A DNA stretch of 64,000 nucleotides, taken from Bradyrhizobium zhengyangense (lineage in GTDB: Bacteria > Pseudomonadota > Alphaproteobacteria > Rhizobiales > Xanthobacteraceae). Location: NCBI RefSeq assembly GCF_022012435.1, contig NZ_JAKLUA010000015.1, positions 1-64,000 on the forward strand, read 5' to 3'. Both the position numbers and the translations under genes were made by a program. Shown here piece after piece: positions 43,805 to 53,178 of the stretch; positions within the stretch are counted from its first letter, which is position 1, and every line of letters starts with the position of its first letter. The notes under the pieces were generated by a model that did no database searches, had not been told where the DNA came from, and saw only the letters and a program-made list of their open reading frames with translations.

Positions 43805-45499
43805 CTAGCGCACCGTCGTGACGCGGAAGACTTCGGGCACCGTCGTCAGTCCGGCCCGGCATTTGGCGACCGCATCCTCCAGCATCGTCGTCATGCCGCC
43901 GCGCATCGCGGCGGCGTCGATGGAGTGCGAGTCGGTCTGTGGCCCGATCAGTGCACGCACATCGTCGGACATTTCGAGGATCTCGAATACGCCGTTGCGG
44001 CCGCGATAACCGGTGCCGCCGCAGCGTTCGCAGCCGCCGGCCTCGTGCACCACCTCGCCGCACTTGAAGCCGATCACGGCAAAGCGCGGGTCCCTGGCGA
44101 GATCGGCCTCGGTCAGCGCGTGCGGCACCTTGCAACGGTCGCACAGCATGCGCACCAGCCGCTGCGCCACGACGGCGCGCAGCGTCGATTTGAGCAGGAA
44201 CCCTTCGATGCCGAGATCGATCAGGCGCGGCACGGCCGCAGCCGCCGTCTCGGTATGAAGCGTCGTCAGAACGAGATGGCCGGTGAGCGCGGCATGGATC
44301 GCGATATGCGCCGTCTCGGCGTCGCGGACCTCGCCGACCATGATGACGTCGGGGTCCTGGCGCACGAAGGCGCGCATGGCGGAGGCGAAGGTCAGGCCGA
44401 TCGACGGCTTGACCTGGGACTGGTTGATGCCGGGAATCTCGTACTCGACCGGGTCCTCGATGGTGAGGATCTTCCGCGTCGGCTCGTTGAGGATCGACAG
44501 CATGGTGGCAAGCGTCGTGGTCTTGCCGCTGCCGGTCGGACCGGTGATCACGATCATGCCGTGCGGCATGGCGAGCAGCCGCGTCATCACACTCTCGTCG
44601 CGCGCGCCGAGCCCGAGCTTGCTCATCTCCAGCAGTCCGCGGTCGCGCGGCAACAGGCGGATGACCGCGCTCTCACCATGCTGCGTCGGCATGGTGGCGA
44701 CGCGGACGTCGAGTTCGCTGCGGCCGACGCGCACGCGCGCCGCGCCGTCCTGCGGCAGGCGCCGTTCTGCGATGTTGAGGCTGGCCAGAATCTTGATGCG
44801 CGAGATCAGCGCCTGTGGCGGAATGCCATGCGGCGATGGCAGCGCACGCAGGAGACCGTCGACGCGCATGCGCACTACCAGCCCGGCACGGAACGGCTCG
44901 ACGTGAATGTCGCTGGCACGCAGGTCGACCGCGCGCTCCAGGAGATCGTTGAGGGCGCGAACCACCGGCGCGCCGCTGGCGAGGTCGCGCAGGCTCTCGA
45001 TGTCGTCGTCGGACTGCACCGCACGGCCGGTGCCCTGGTCTGCATTCGCATCGTCGGCATCGGCTCGCTGATCGAGGACCGTGGTAATGTCCTCATATGA
45101 CGCCACGACGACATCGACCGGCGTTCCGAACACGATTTCCGCAGCCCTGATAGCGGCCGTATCGGAGGGATCGGCGACGGCCAGGCGAAATCCGCCATCC
45201 GGTGCGCCAAACGGGAAGATGGTGGATTCTCGCAGGAATCGGCGCGAAAAACCTTCGAGGCGAGGCGTCGTCGTCAGCAGTTGCGGAAGACTTAGCCGCG
45301 GCAGGGCAAAATAATCCGACACCTCGTCGGCGAATTCGGCCGCCGACAGATCGGTGGCCTCCCAAAACTCGCGTAACGGACGTATCAGCGCCGGATTGGC
45401 CGTCTTTTCCACACGGACATGCGCGCGCGGCGGCAGTGAGTATTTTTCCAGAAGGAGCTGCCGGAAGCTTTCGGCGGAACGGTCTCGCATCGCATTCAC
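43805..45499 (-). CDS. gspE: Type II secretion ATPase E
   Basis: About 564 residues. The N-terminal GspE_N domain is followed by the ATPase core with ITGPTGSGKTTTLATMLS (Walker A), the Asp box LTIEDPVEYEIPGINQSQVK, DPDVIMVGEVRDAETAHIAI (Walker B) and the His box. A four-cysteine zinc site (CDRCKVPH... CERCGG) lies near the C-terminus. The GTG at 45499 has an AAGG eight bases upstream; ATG 45490 and TTG 45526 are alternatives. It heads the minus-strand run gspE-F-G-H-I-J-K-L-M, divergent from gspD. Confidence 0.95.
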   Translation of the reverse strand: MNAMRDRSAESFRQLLLEKYSLPPRAHVRVEKTANPALIRPLREFWEATDLSAAEFADEVSDYFALPRLSLPQLLTTTPRLEGFSRRFLRESTIFPFGAPDGGFRLAVADPSDTAAIRAAEIVFGTPVDVVVASYEDITTVLDQRADADDANADQGTGRAVQSDDDIESLRDLASGAPVVRALNDLLERAVDLRASDIHVEPFRAGLVVRMRVDGLLRALPSPHGIPPQALISRIKILASLNIAERRLPQDGAARVRVGRSELDVRVATMPTQHGESAVIRLLPRDRGLLEMSKLGLGARDESVMTRLLAMPHGMIVITGPTGSGKTTTLATMLSILNEPTRKILTIEDPVEYEIPGINQSQVKPSIGLTFASAMRAFVRQDPDVIMVGEVRDAETAHIAIHAALTGHLVLTTLHTETAAAAVPRLIDLGIEGFLLKSTLRAVVAQRLVRMLCDRCKVPHALTEADLARDPRFAVIGFKCGEVVHEAGGCERCGGTGYRGRNGVFEILEMSDDVRALIGPQTDSHSIDAAAMRGGMTTMLEDAVAKCRAGLTTVPEVFRVTTVR

Positions 45500-45558
45500 A
45501 ACGTTGACCTTGTTACTTGAATGCAACAGCTTCTAGGGGCACGGACGGTCCTTTGCCC

Positions 45559-45588
45559 TTGACTTATTTCTTAGCAAAAACATAATCG
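45559..45588 (+). promoter_or_regulatory. Candidate promoter and ribosome-binding site for gspD
   Basis: TTGACT at 45559-45564 is followed after 18 bases by TAATCG at 45583-45588, a reasonable sigma70-type pair. A transcript from here would begin near 45595. GAGGGG at 45616-45621 lies five bases before the ATG at 45627. This supports the ATG at 45627 over the GTG at 45588. No matching minus-strand promoter for gspE was fixed in the 127-bp divergent gap. Confidence 0.45.
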
Positions 45589-45626
45589 TGGCGCAAATTA
45601 TTGCGCGTCCGAACCGAGGGGATCGG

Positions 45627-48023
45627 ATGCTGTTTCCAGTCACTTCCAGAGTTGGCAGGCGTATCTTGTTTGAAGTGGTCCAACCGCTTTTGCGCCGCCG
45701 CGCAGCGTTGACTGGAACGATCGTGCTGCTGTCGACGGCGGTCCTGCTCACGGGCTGCATCGTCACCGCCGATCAGTCGGTCGAAGCCGACCCTAAGGAT
45801 CCGCGCGCCCAGGATCTTGTCGACAAGATCCGCGGCATCGATCTGCAGCCGCGCCAACCTTCGGATACGGCAAGCAGCGGCATCTCCCAGCCGAAATCGT
45901 CCAAGCCCGCGATTTATCTGAGTGATGGTGCAACGCCACAAGGCGGTGCGCTGGCCGAACGCGACGATGGCGGCGGCAGCGGCTACGATCTCAATTTCGA
46001 AAACGCACCCGTGGCGACCGTCGCAAAGGTCATTCTTGGTGACGTTCTCAACGCCGGCTACACCATCGATCCCCGCGTACAGGGGACCGTGACGCTCGCC
46101 TCGGTGCGGCCGGTCCCCAAGGCGGACGCGGTCTATGTGCTGGAGAATGCGCTACGCATGTCCGGCGTCGCGCTGGTGCGCGACCGTACCGGCTATCGGC
46201 TGCTGCCGGCGCCGGAGGCCGGCCCCGGCGGCATCGACCGCTCGGCGAGCACCGAAGCCGGCCAGGGCATCACCGTCGTGCCGCTGCGCTACACCTCGGC
46301 GCAAAATATCTTCAAGCTGCTCGATGCCTTCGGCGTGAAGGCGTCGACCATGCGCGCCGACAATGCGCGCAATACGCTGATCGTCAGCGGCAGCGGGACC
46401 GATCGCGCGACGGCGGTTGACACGATCCTGTCATTCGACGCCGACTGGATGCGCGGACAATCCGTCGGCATCTTCCCCGTTCGCAATTCCGCGCCCGAGC
46501 CCGTGATCTCCGAGATCGAGAAGATCATGGATTCCGGCGAAGGCGGGATGGGCCAGAACGTCATCAAGATGCAGGCGATCGCGCGGCTCAATTCGATCCT
46601 CGTGGTGAGCCAGAAGCCTGAATATCTGAAGCGCGCCCAGACCTGGATCGCGCGGCTCGACCGTTCCGATACCGACGGCGTGAATCTGAAATCCTATCCG
46701 CTGCGCTACGGCAATTCCAAGCTGGTCGTGTCGATGCTGAACGACATGCTGTTCAACCAGAGCGCGGCGAGCAACACCTCGCTCGACAGCGCATCGAGCC
46801 AGGTCGCGCCCGGCGCGGGCCTCGCCACGTCGTCCTCCAGTTCCGGCAATCCGATCGCCTCGCTGAGTGCAATGCCGACGGCCGCATCCGGTGCGGCGAC
46901 GCCGGTGACCGGACCTGCGGGATCCGCGCTCGGGGCCCGCCCCGCTCCGGCTGCATCGGCAACGCCTGCGCAGGCGCAGGACAACAGCCTCGGTGGACTG
47001 GGCGGAAGCAGTTCGAAGTCCGGCATCACCACCATCCTCCAGAACGTCCGGATCACCGCCGACGTCACCAACAATGCCGTCCTCGTCTATGCCAACCAGG
47101 ACGCGCAGCGCATCGTCGAGCAGACCATCCGCCAGATCGACCGGCCGCAGCGCCAGATCGCGATCGAGGCGACGATTGCCGAGGTGACGCTGAACGACCA
47201 GTTGAACTACGGCGTGCAGTTCTTCCTGGCGAGCCAGAAGGGCTCGATCTCCAACACCATCTCCGGTGTCAGCAATGCCGCGTCAGTCGGCAGCGGTGCG
47301 GTCGAAGCGGCGTCCAACGCCGTCAACGCCGCGGGCGGCGCGCTGCTCGGACGTGTCCTGCCGGGCTTCAACTTCCTGGTCGGCTCCGAGAACTCGCCGC
47401 GCGTCATTCTCGACGCGTTGCACGGCGTCACCGACGTCAAGGTGCTGTCGAACCCGTCATTGGTGGTGTTGGATAACCAGGCCGCGACGTTGCAGGTCGG
47501 CGACCAGGTGCCGTTCTCCACGGGCACCGCGACCGTGCTGACCGCCAACAACACCGTGGTCAACACCATCGACTACAAGAACACTGGCATCATCCTGCGC
47601 GTGCTGCCGCGCGCCAACGCCAATGGCAATGTCGTGCTCGACATCGAGCAGGAGATCTCGAGCGTGGCCGCCGGCAGCGCCAACTCGCTGACGCCGACGA
47701 TTTCGCAGCGTCGCGTCAAGAGCTCGATCGCGGTGACCAGCGGGCAGACGGTGCTGCTCGCCGGCCTGATCAGCGAGACCGAGAACAAGCAGCGCCAGGG
47801 CATTCCCGTCCTGGATTCCATTCCCGGCGTCGGCGATGCCTTCTCGCATCAAACCAAGGCGCGCGCCCGTACCGAGCTGATCCTGTTCATCCGCCCGACC
47901 GTCATCAAGGACGGCGTCGACGCGCATGTCATCGCCGAGGAGATGCGCAGCAAGATGAACGGCCACCTGGTCGGGACCAGCAATCCCGTCGTCACCGTGA
48001 GCCCGCCCAGGGCGGCGCGCTGA
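45627..48023 (+). CDS. gspD: Type II secretion outer-membrane secretin D
   Basis: A 798-residue secretin, probably a lipoprotein: the signal peptide ends in the lipobox LLTGCIV at about residues 41-47. Periplasmic N0-N3 domains follow (for example TVAKVILGDVLNAGYTIDPR and VIKMQAIARLNSILVVSQKP), interrupted by a Ser/Ala-rich linker. The C-terminal secretin core has ILDALHGVTDVKVLSNPSLV, VLDNQAATLQVGDQVPFSTG and QTVLLAGLISETENKQRQGI ending in LILFIRPTVI. It forms the outer-membrane channel. It is divergent from gspE and followed closely by the prepilin peptidase gene. Confidence 0.94.
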   Translation: MLFPVTSRVGRRILFEVVQPLLRRRAALTGTIVLLSTAVLLTGCIVTADQSVEADPKDPRAQDLVDKIRGIDLQPRQPSDTASSGISQPKSSKPAIYLSDGATPQGGALAERDDGGGSGYDLNFENAPVATVAKVILGDVLNAGYTIDPRVQGTVTLASVRPVPKADAVYVLENALRMSGVALVRDRTGYRLLPAPEAGPGGIDRSASTEAGQGITVVPLRYTSAQNIFKLLDAFGVKASTMRADNARNTLIVSGSGTDRATAVDTILSFDADWMRGQSVGIFPVRNSAPEPVISEIEKIMDSGEGGMGQNVIKMQAIARLNSILVVSQKPEYLKRAQTWIARLDRSDTDGVNLKSYPLRYGNSKLVVSMLNDMLFNQSAASNTSLDSASSQVAPGAGLATSSSSSGNPIASLSAMPTAASGAATPVTGPAGSALGARPAPAASATPAQAQDNSLGGLGGSSSKSGITTILQNVRITADVTNNAVLVYANQDAQRIVEQTIRQIDRPQRQIAIEATIAEVTLNDQLNYGVQFFLASQKGSISNTISGVSNAASVGSGAVEAASNAVNAAGGALLGRVLPGFNFLVGSENSPRVILDALHGVTDVKVLSNPSLVVLDNQAATLQVGDQVPFSTGTATVLTANNTVVNTIDYKNTGIILRVLPRANANGNVVLDIEQEISSVAAGSANSLTPTISQRRVKSSIAVTSGQTVLLAGLISETENKQRQGIPVLDSIPGVGDAFSHQTKARARTELILFIRPTVIKDGVDAHVIAEEMRSKMNGHLVGTSNPVVTVSPPRAAR

Positions 48024-48027
48024 CGGC

Positions 48028-48624
48028 GTGGCCGCGGACGACGCGCAGGACGGGATCCGCGCCCGGCTGGTCCTCAGCTGCGCACTGCTCGTCGGCGTGT
48101 TGGCCAGCCTGGTGACGGCACCCGCCGCGGAGGGCATCTATGGTGCGTTCCTCGCCGCCTTGATGCTCGCCATCGCCGCCCATGATGCCCGCCACTTTCT
48201 GATCCCGAACGAGCTGAGCGGAGCCGCCTTCGCGCTCGCATTGCTCCGCGGCGCCGCTGCGGTGCCCGATGCGGGCGCCGTGGCGCTGCTTTGGCCGGTC
48301 GCGCGCGCCCTCGCCGTGGCGCTTTCGCTCCTGCTCCTGATGCTGGCCTATCGGCGCTGGCGCGGCCGCGACGGGCTCGGGCTCGGCGACGTCAAGCTCG
48401 CGGCCGTCTGCGGCGCCTGGCTGGATCTTGCAACGGTAGCCGCAGTGATCGAGTTCGCCGCCCTGCTCGCGATCGGCGCCTATGTCGTCAATGCCGCGCT
48501 GCAAGGAAAACCGCTGCGCGGGACAGCCTTCCTGCCGTTCGGGCTGTTCCTCGCGCCCTCGATCTGGATCGGCTGGTTGTGCGAGAGCTGGTATCTGAAC
48601 TGGCTCGGCGGCTGGCCCGGCTAA
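48028..48624 (+). CDS. gspO: Prepilin peptidase (A24 family), short form
   Basis: A 198-residue polytopic protein starting with a GTG at 48028, four bases after the gspD stop. The two catalytic aspartates are in AHDARHFLIPNEL and GLGLGDVKLAAVCG (GxGD motif). It lacks the N-terminal cytoplasmic N-methyltransferase domain of classical PilD/GspO, so it is the CpaA/TadV-like short form. It presumably cleaves the G|F leader peptides of the GspG-H-I-J-K proteins encoded here; N-methylation would need another enzyme or be dispensable. Confidence 0.86.
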   Translation: MAADDAQDGIRARLVLSCALLVGVLASLVTAPAAEGIYGAFLAALMLAIAAHDARHFLIPNELSGAAFALALLRGAAAVPDAGAVALLWPVARALAVALSLLLLMLAYRRWRGRDGLGLGDVKLAAVCGAWLDLATVAAVIEFAALLAIGAYVVNAALQGKPLRGTAFLPFGLFLAPSIWIGWLCESWYLNWLGGWPG

Positions 48625-48643
48625 CGCCCGAGGCACGCAGGCA

Positions 48644-49198
48644 TCAGTGCTCGCGGCTTGGCGCCCATTCCAGCGCCCGCAGGCGGGCCTGGGCGATCTG
48701 TCCACGCGTCATCTTGGTGGTGACGGCGTCGCGGATCCGGGCCCGGGACTCGCGCACCCGCGGCGGCGATGCCGCGGTCGAAAGGTTCAGCCATTTGGAG
48801 GCTTCGACGATGTCCCGCGGCACGCCAAAGCCGCGGTCATAGAGCAGGCCGAGCGAATATTGGGCGCGGCTGTCGCCCTGCTCCGCGGCCCGCCGATACC
48901 ACATCGCCGCTTCCGTGTAGTTCTGCGGCACGCCGCGGCCGGTCTCGAACAGGAAGCCGAGATAGGTCTGCGCAGCGGCGTTGCCGCGCTCGGCAAGCGG
49001 GATGAAGATGCGGGAGGCCGTCACATAGTCCTGGCGCTGGTAGGCCGATAGGCCTTGGCCGAGCGACTGGCCTTGGACTGCGATCGCGGGCAGAAGCAGC
49101 AATACCGCGGCAATGCATCCGGCCCACCGCAGCAGTCCGTCGCGGCGCCGGGACGCGCGATCGCACCCGCTGACAAATATCGTGCGTTCCTTCCACAT
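48644..49198 (-). CDS. Sel1-repeat (TPR-like) exported protein
   Basis: About 184 residues from the ATG at 49198. A basic start and a hydrophobic stretch WAGCIAAVLLLLPAIAVQGQ resemble a signal peptide or anchor. Then come Sel1-like repeats: AAQTYLGFLFETGRGVPQNY, TEAAMWYRRAAEQGDSRAQY and SLGLLYDRGFGVPRDIVEAS. Such proteins act as scaffolds in the periplasm. It is convergent with gspO (19 bp gap), so a link to the T2SS is possible but not shown. The gap 49199-49387 holds no gene. Confidence 0.8.
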   Translation of the reverse strand: MWKERTIFVSGCDRASRRRDGLLRWAGCIAAVLLLLPAIAVQGQSLGQGLSAYQRQDYVTASRIFIPLAERGNAAAQTYLGFLFETGRGVPQNYTEAAMWYRRAAEQGDSRAQYSLGLLYDRGFGVPRDIVEASKWLNLSTAASPPRVRESRARIRDAVTTKMTRGQIAQARLRALEWAPSREH

Positions 49199-49387
49199 GC
49201 GGACAACACTAGTCCGGCGATGTGACGGAATCCAGAGCGGCTGGTCATCGAGGAGCAGCGCGGCGCGCGCAGATGTCCGTTCCACTATTCCCAAAGTCGG
49301 CGCATGGCTGGCTGCGCCAGCCGACACTTGCCGCATGATCTTTCGGCCCTATGGTGGGGCCGCAGTTTGTTGCCGGAGCCACCCTAG

Positions 49388-50581
49388 ATGCCCTTCCCTC
49401 ACGCTTCCGAAGCCCTCTCGCGCTTCACCGTGCTAGATCTGACCCGCGTCCGCTCCGGCCCGACTTGCGTGCGCCAGCTCGCCGATTGGGGCGCGACCGT
49501 GATCAAGATCGACGCGCTCACGGAAGATGCCGGCGGCGAGCAGCCGGGCGGGCCGCGGCGGGGCTCCGACTTCCAGAATTTGCACCGCAACAAGCGCGCC
49601 ATGACGCTGAACCTGAAGGACGAGCGCGGGCTCGCCGTGTTCAAGCGCCTCGCCGCCAAGGCCGACGTGGTGGTCGAGAATTTCCGGCCCGACGTGAAGA
49701 AGAGGCTCGGCATCGACTATGAGAGCCTCGCCAGCAGCAACCCGCGCATCGTCTATGGCAGCATCTCCGGCTTCGGCCAGGACGGCCCCTATCACAAGCG
49801 GCCAGGCTTCGATCAGATCGCGCAAGGCATGGGCGGGCTGATGTCGATCACGGGTGCGCCGGGCGAAGGCCCGATGCGGGTCGGCATCCCCGTTGCCGAC
49901 CTCACCGCCGGCCTGTTCTGCGCCATGGGCATCCTCACCGCGCTGCTCGAGCGAGAAGTATCGGGCGAAGGGCAATGGGTGCAGACCTCGCTGCTCCAGG
50001 CCCAGATCTTCATGCTCGACTTCCAGGCCGCCCGCTGGCTAATGGAAAAGGAAGTCGCCAAGCAAGCCGGCAACAATCATCCGACCAGCATTCCGACCGG
50101 CGTATTCAAAACCTCCGACGGCTACATCAACATCGCCACGACAGGCGGACGGATCTGGGAGCGCTGCGCGCTGGCGATCGGCGCCCCGGAGCTCGTTTCC
50201 AATCCCGACTACGCCACCGCGCCGGCACGCTCGAAGAACCGCGACGCGCTCAACGCTGCGATCGAGCGGCGCACCGTGACGAAATCGACCGAGACCTGGG
50301 TCCGCGAGCTCAACGAAGCCGGAGTGCCCTGCGGACCGATCTACGCCATCGACCAGATGTTCGAGGACGCGCAGGTCAAGCATCTCGGCATCGCGCAGGA
50401 CGTGCCCAACGACGATGGTCGTCACATCCGCCTGGTCGGCCAGCCCGTCACGCTGTCGCGCACGCCGAGCAGGATGGTGGCGCGCCCGCCGGAGTTCGGC
50501 GAGCAGACCGACGAGGTGCTCAAGGAATTCGGCTTCGGCGCCGACGAGATCGCCGCGCTCAGGGCCGCCAAGGTGGTCTAG
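49388..50581 (+). CDS. Family III (CaiB/BaiF/Frc) CoA-transferase
   Basis: A 397-residue enzyme. VLDLTRVRSGPTCVRQLADW at the start, DVVVENFRPDVKKRLG, GFDQIAQGMGGLMSITG and the C-terminal FGEQTDEVLKEFG are the family blocks. By alignment from memory with formyl-CoA transferase, the catalytic aspartate is D171 in VADLTAGLFCAMG. It moves CoA between a carboxylic acid and an acyl-CoA in the cytoplasm. Nearby tctA/B/C and enoyl-CoA hydratase genes suggest catabolism of an imported carboxylate; the substrate is unknown. GGAG lies about 9 bases before the ATG. Confidence 0.9.
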   Translation: MPFPHASEALSRFTVLDLTRVRSGPTCVRQLADWGATVIKIDALTEDAGGEQPGGPRRGSDFQNLHRNKRAMTLNLKDERGLAVFKRLAAKADVVVENFRPDVKKRLGIDYESLASSNPRIVYGSISGFGQDGPYHKRPGFDQIAQGMGGLMSITGAPGEGPMRVGIPVADLTAGLFCAMGILTALLEREVSGEGQWVQTSLLQAQIFMLDFQAARWLMEKEVAKQAGNNHPTSIPTGVFKTSDGYINIATTGGRIWERCALAIGAPELVSNPDYATAPARSKNRDALNAAIERRTVTKSTETWVRELNEAGVPCGPIYAIDQMFEDAQVKHLGIAQDVPNDDGRHIRLVGQPVTLSRTPSRMVARPPEFGEQTDEVLKEFGFGADEIAALRAAKVV

Positions 50582-50674
50582 AGATCAAGGTCGTCCGCCG
50601 AGCCCGAAAGCAAAGCGGCCCGGCGCAGACGCCGGGCCTCCAAATGGTCTGTCGAAGACCCTCAGTACTTGGCG

Positions 50675-51569
50675 TCAGTACTTGGCGACAACCGGCCCCG
50701 AGAACCGGTAGTTCACGCCTACGCGGACGATGTTGTCGGTGAAGCGCGTGCCGAAACTGCCCGTCGTCGTGGTCGTGGTGACGGTATTGAAACCGGGTGT
50801 CGGCGTGTTGAGCGCGTTCGCTACGGTCGTCGTCGCCGTCGACGCCCCGTTGAACGAGCCGAGATCCATGTAGAGATACTCGACCTTCACGGACCAATTG
50901 CGATCGATCGCGAACTCGCCGCCAGCGCCGACCGTCCAGCCGGCCTTGGTGCCGCCCCAGCTGAGACCCATGGCAGGCGCGCTCGCGCCGAGATGTCCGT
51001 AGGCGAGACCGCCGGTCGCGTAGAGAAGCACGCGCGGAGTTGCGACCCAACCGACGCGACCACGCAGAGTGCCGAACCAATCGAGGTTGTAGTTGGCCGG
51101 GAAACAGCACCGAGCCCGCGGGGCATCCGATCGCCGAGCAGATATTGTTCGTCGATTTCTCGTCGCTGCCCTGGAAGTCGGCTTCAAGACCCCACGACCA
51201 ATTGCTCTGCTGCCAGTTGTAACCGAACTGGCCGCCGCCGAGCACGCCGTTGACGTTAGAGCGTCCCCAGATCGTCTGCTCCGCCAGCGGTGTCACGACT
51301 GGGCCGCCGACAGGAGTGGGGCCAGCGGTGCGGAACACCTGCACACTTTGCGTACCCGTCAGCGTGCCATCGTCACGCTCGCGGCCCCAGCTGTAGCCGA
51401 CATTGCCGCCAACATAGAAGCCGCTCCAATTGAAAGCGGGATCGACCATCGGGGGCGCCTTGACGTAGGGCCTCGCCGCCAGGTCGGCCGCCATTGCGCC
51501 GGTTGCAAACAGCGACATCGCCGCCGCCATTCCTATCACAAGCGCCTGATGACTGTGCCGCGCCTGCAA
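50675..51569 (-). pseudogene. Omp25/OmpA-like outer-membrane beta-barrel protein, one frameshift
   Basis: The N-terminal frame gives a signal peptide (MAAAMSLFATGAMA) and AFNWSGFYVGGNVGYSWGRE plus GQFGYNWQQSNWSWGLEADF. At about 51100 an extra T shifts the frame. The rest continues as ANYNLDWFGTLRGRVGWVAT, KAGWTVGAGGEFAIDRNWSV and ends RVGVNYRFSGPVVAKY at 50675, a proper barrel end. Start candidates are TTG 51569 or ATG 51530. Repairing one base restores a ~290-residue protein of the small barrel family common in rhizobia, so a sequencing error is possible. Confidence 0.82.
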
Positions 51570-51649
51570 CAATCGGGAACAATCGAGCCAAAAGGGCCTC
51601 CCCACCGGAGCACCAAACCCTTGATTCCAAAGAAGATTGTTTTGCCGCG

Positions 51650-53167
51650 TCAGCGTGATGTCGCGCTGGTCCGCCTCGTCCAGCCGACGCGGGCGAGCAG
51701 CCCGTCGATGACGGGCCAGAACAGCAGCAGAATCGCCAGCGTCGTGATCGAACCGACCAGGCCGTTCGACCAGAACACCTTGAGGTCGCCGCCTGAGCCG
51801 ATCATCGAGAGACGGAAGGCGTCTTCGGCGCGGTTGCCGAGGACGAGCGCCAGCGTGAACGGCGCCAAGGGAATACCGATCTTCTTGAAGACGTAGCCGA
51901 CGACACCGAAGCCGAGCATCAGCCAGATGTCGAACATCGCATTCTGGATCGCATAAGCTCCGATGGCGCAGGACACCACGATCATCGGCGCCACCGCCGC
52001 AAACGGCACGCGCAGGATCGAGGCGAAGATCGGCACTGTCGTCAGCACCAGCACGAGGCCGACGACATTGCCGAGATACATCGAGGCGATCAGGCCCCAG
52101 ACGAAGTCCTTGTGCTCGACGAACAGCAAGGGGCCCGGATTGAGTCCCCATACCATCAACCCGCCGAGCAGGATCGCGGCTGTACCGGAGCCGGGAATGC
52201 CGAGCGCGAGCATCGGCAACAGCGCCGAGGTGCCGGAGGCGTGTGCTGCCGTCTCCGGCGCGAACACGCCTTCGATACGGCCTTTGCCAAAGCTCGCCGG
52301 ATCCTTGGCGAAGCGTTTTGCCAGATTGTAGCCCATGAAGGACGCCGCGATCGCGCCGCCCGGCGTGATGCCTAGCCAGCAGCCGATGAAGGACGAGCGC
52401 AGCAGCGTCACCCAGTATTTCGGCAGGTCCTTCCACACGCTCAGCACCACGCGCAGCGAGATGCTCGCCGCGTGGCCGCGCAGCGCCAGACGCTCCTCCA
52501 TCGTCAGCAGGATCTCGCTGATGCCGAACAGGCCGATGACGGCGACCAGGAAGTTGATGCCGCGCAAGAGCTCCGCCGAGCCGAAGGTCATGCGCAGTTG
52601 GCCCGAGACCGTGTCCATGCCGACGCCGGCCAGCAGCAGGCCGAGCGACATCGAGATGACGGTCTTGTGCTTGGCCTCGCGCCCGAGGCCCACGAAGGAG
52701 CAGAAAGTCAGCAGATACACCGCGAAGAACTCAGGCGGGCCGAACTTCAGCGCAAAGGACGAGATCATCGGCGCGAGGAAGGTAATTAGCAGCACCGCGA
52801 CCAGCGACCCGATGAAGGACGACGTAAACGCCGCCGTCAGTGCCTCGGCCGCCCTGCCCTGCTGCGCCATCGGATAGCCGTCGAAAGTGGTCGCGACCGA
52901 CCAGGCCTCGCCCGGGATGTTGAACAGGATCGAGGTGATCGCACCGCCGAACAGGGCACCCCAATAGATGCAGGACAGCATCACGATCGCCGAGGTCGGA
53001 TCCATCGTGAAGGTGAGCGGCAACAGGATGGCAACGCCGTTGGGACCGCCGAGGCCCGGCAACACGCCGACGAAGATGCCGAGCACGAGCCCGACCACCA
53101 TCAGCACGAGCGTTTTCCACGTCAGCAGGACGGCAAAGCCATGAAGCAGGAGACCGAAAGCTTCCAT
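51650..53167 (-). CDS. tctA: Tripartite tricarboxylate transporter, large permease subunit
   Basis: A 505-residue protein with ~12 membrane helices, from the ATG at 53167 (MEAFGLLLHGFAVLLTWKTL). The TctA signature GIFVGVLPGLGGPNGVAILL lies at about residues 29-48, and the repeat-related signature around GITPGGAIAASFMGYN appears in the second half. With TctB and a periplasmic TctC it imports carboxylates using an ion gradient. It starts 11 bases after the tctB stop; tctC is upstream. Confidence 0.94.
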   Translation of the reverse strand: MEAFGLLLHGFAVLLTWKTLVLMVVGLVLGIFVGVLPGLGGPNGVAILLPLTFTMDPTSAIVMLSCIYWGALFGGAITSILFNIPGEAWSVATTFDGYPMAQQGRAAEALTAAFTSSFIGSLVAVLLITFLAPMISSFALKFGPPEFFAVYLLTFCSFVGLGREAKHKTVISMSLGLLLAGVGMDTVSGQLRMTFGSAELLRGINFLVAVIGLFGISEILLTMEERLALRGHAASISLRVVLSVWKDLPKYWVTLLRSSFIGCWLGITPGGAIAASFMGYNLAKRFAKDPASFGKGRIEGVFAPETAAHASGTSALLPMLALGIPGSGTAAILLGGLMVWGLNPGPLLFVEHKDFVWGLIASMYLGNVVGLVLVLTTVPIFASILRVPFAAVAPMIVVSCAIGAYAIQNAMFDIWLMLGFGVVGYVFKKIGIPLAPFTLALVLGNRAEDAFRLSMIGSGGDLKVFWSNGLVGSITTLAILLLFWPVIDGLLARVGWTRRTSATSR

Positions 53168-53178
53168 CGGGGGGCCGC

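Noticed and set aside
49985..50030. The CoA-transferase has Gln in SLLQAQ where many relatives have SLLDA, suggesting a lost catalytic aspartate
   Set aside because: Alignment from memory with formyl-CoA transferase places the catalytic aspartate in VADLTAG (D171), which is present. The Gln position is not catalytic.
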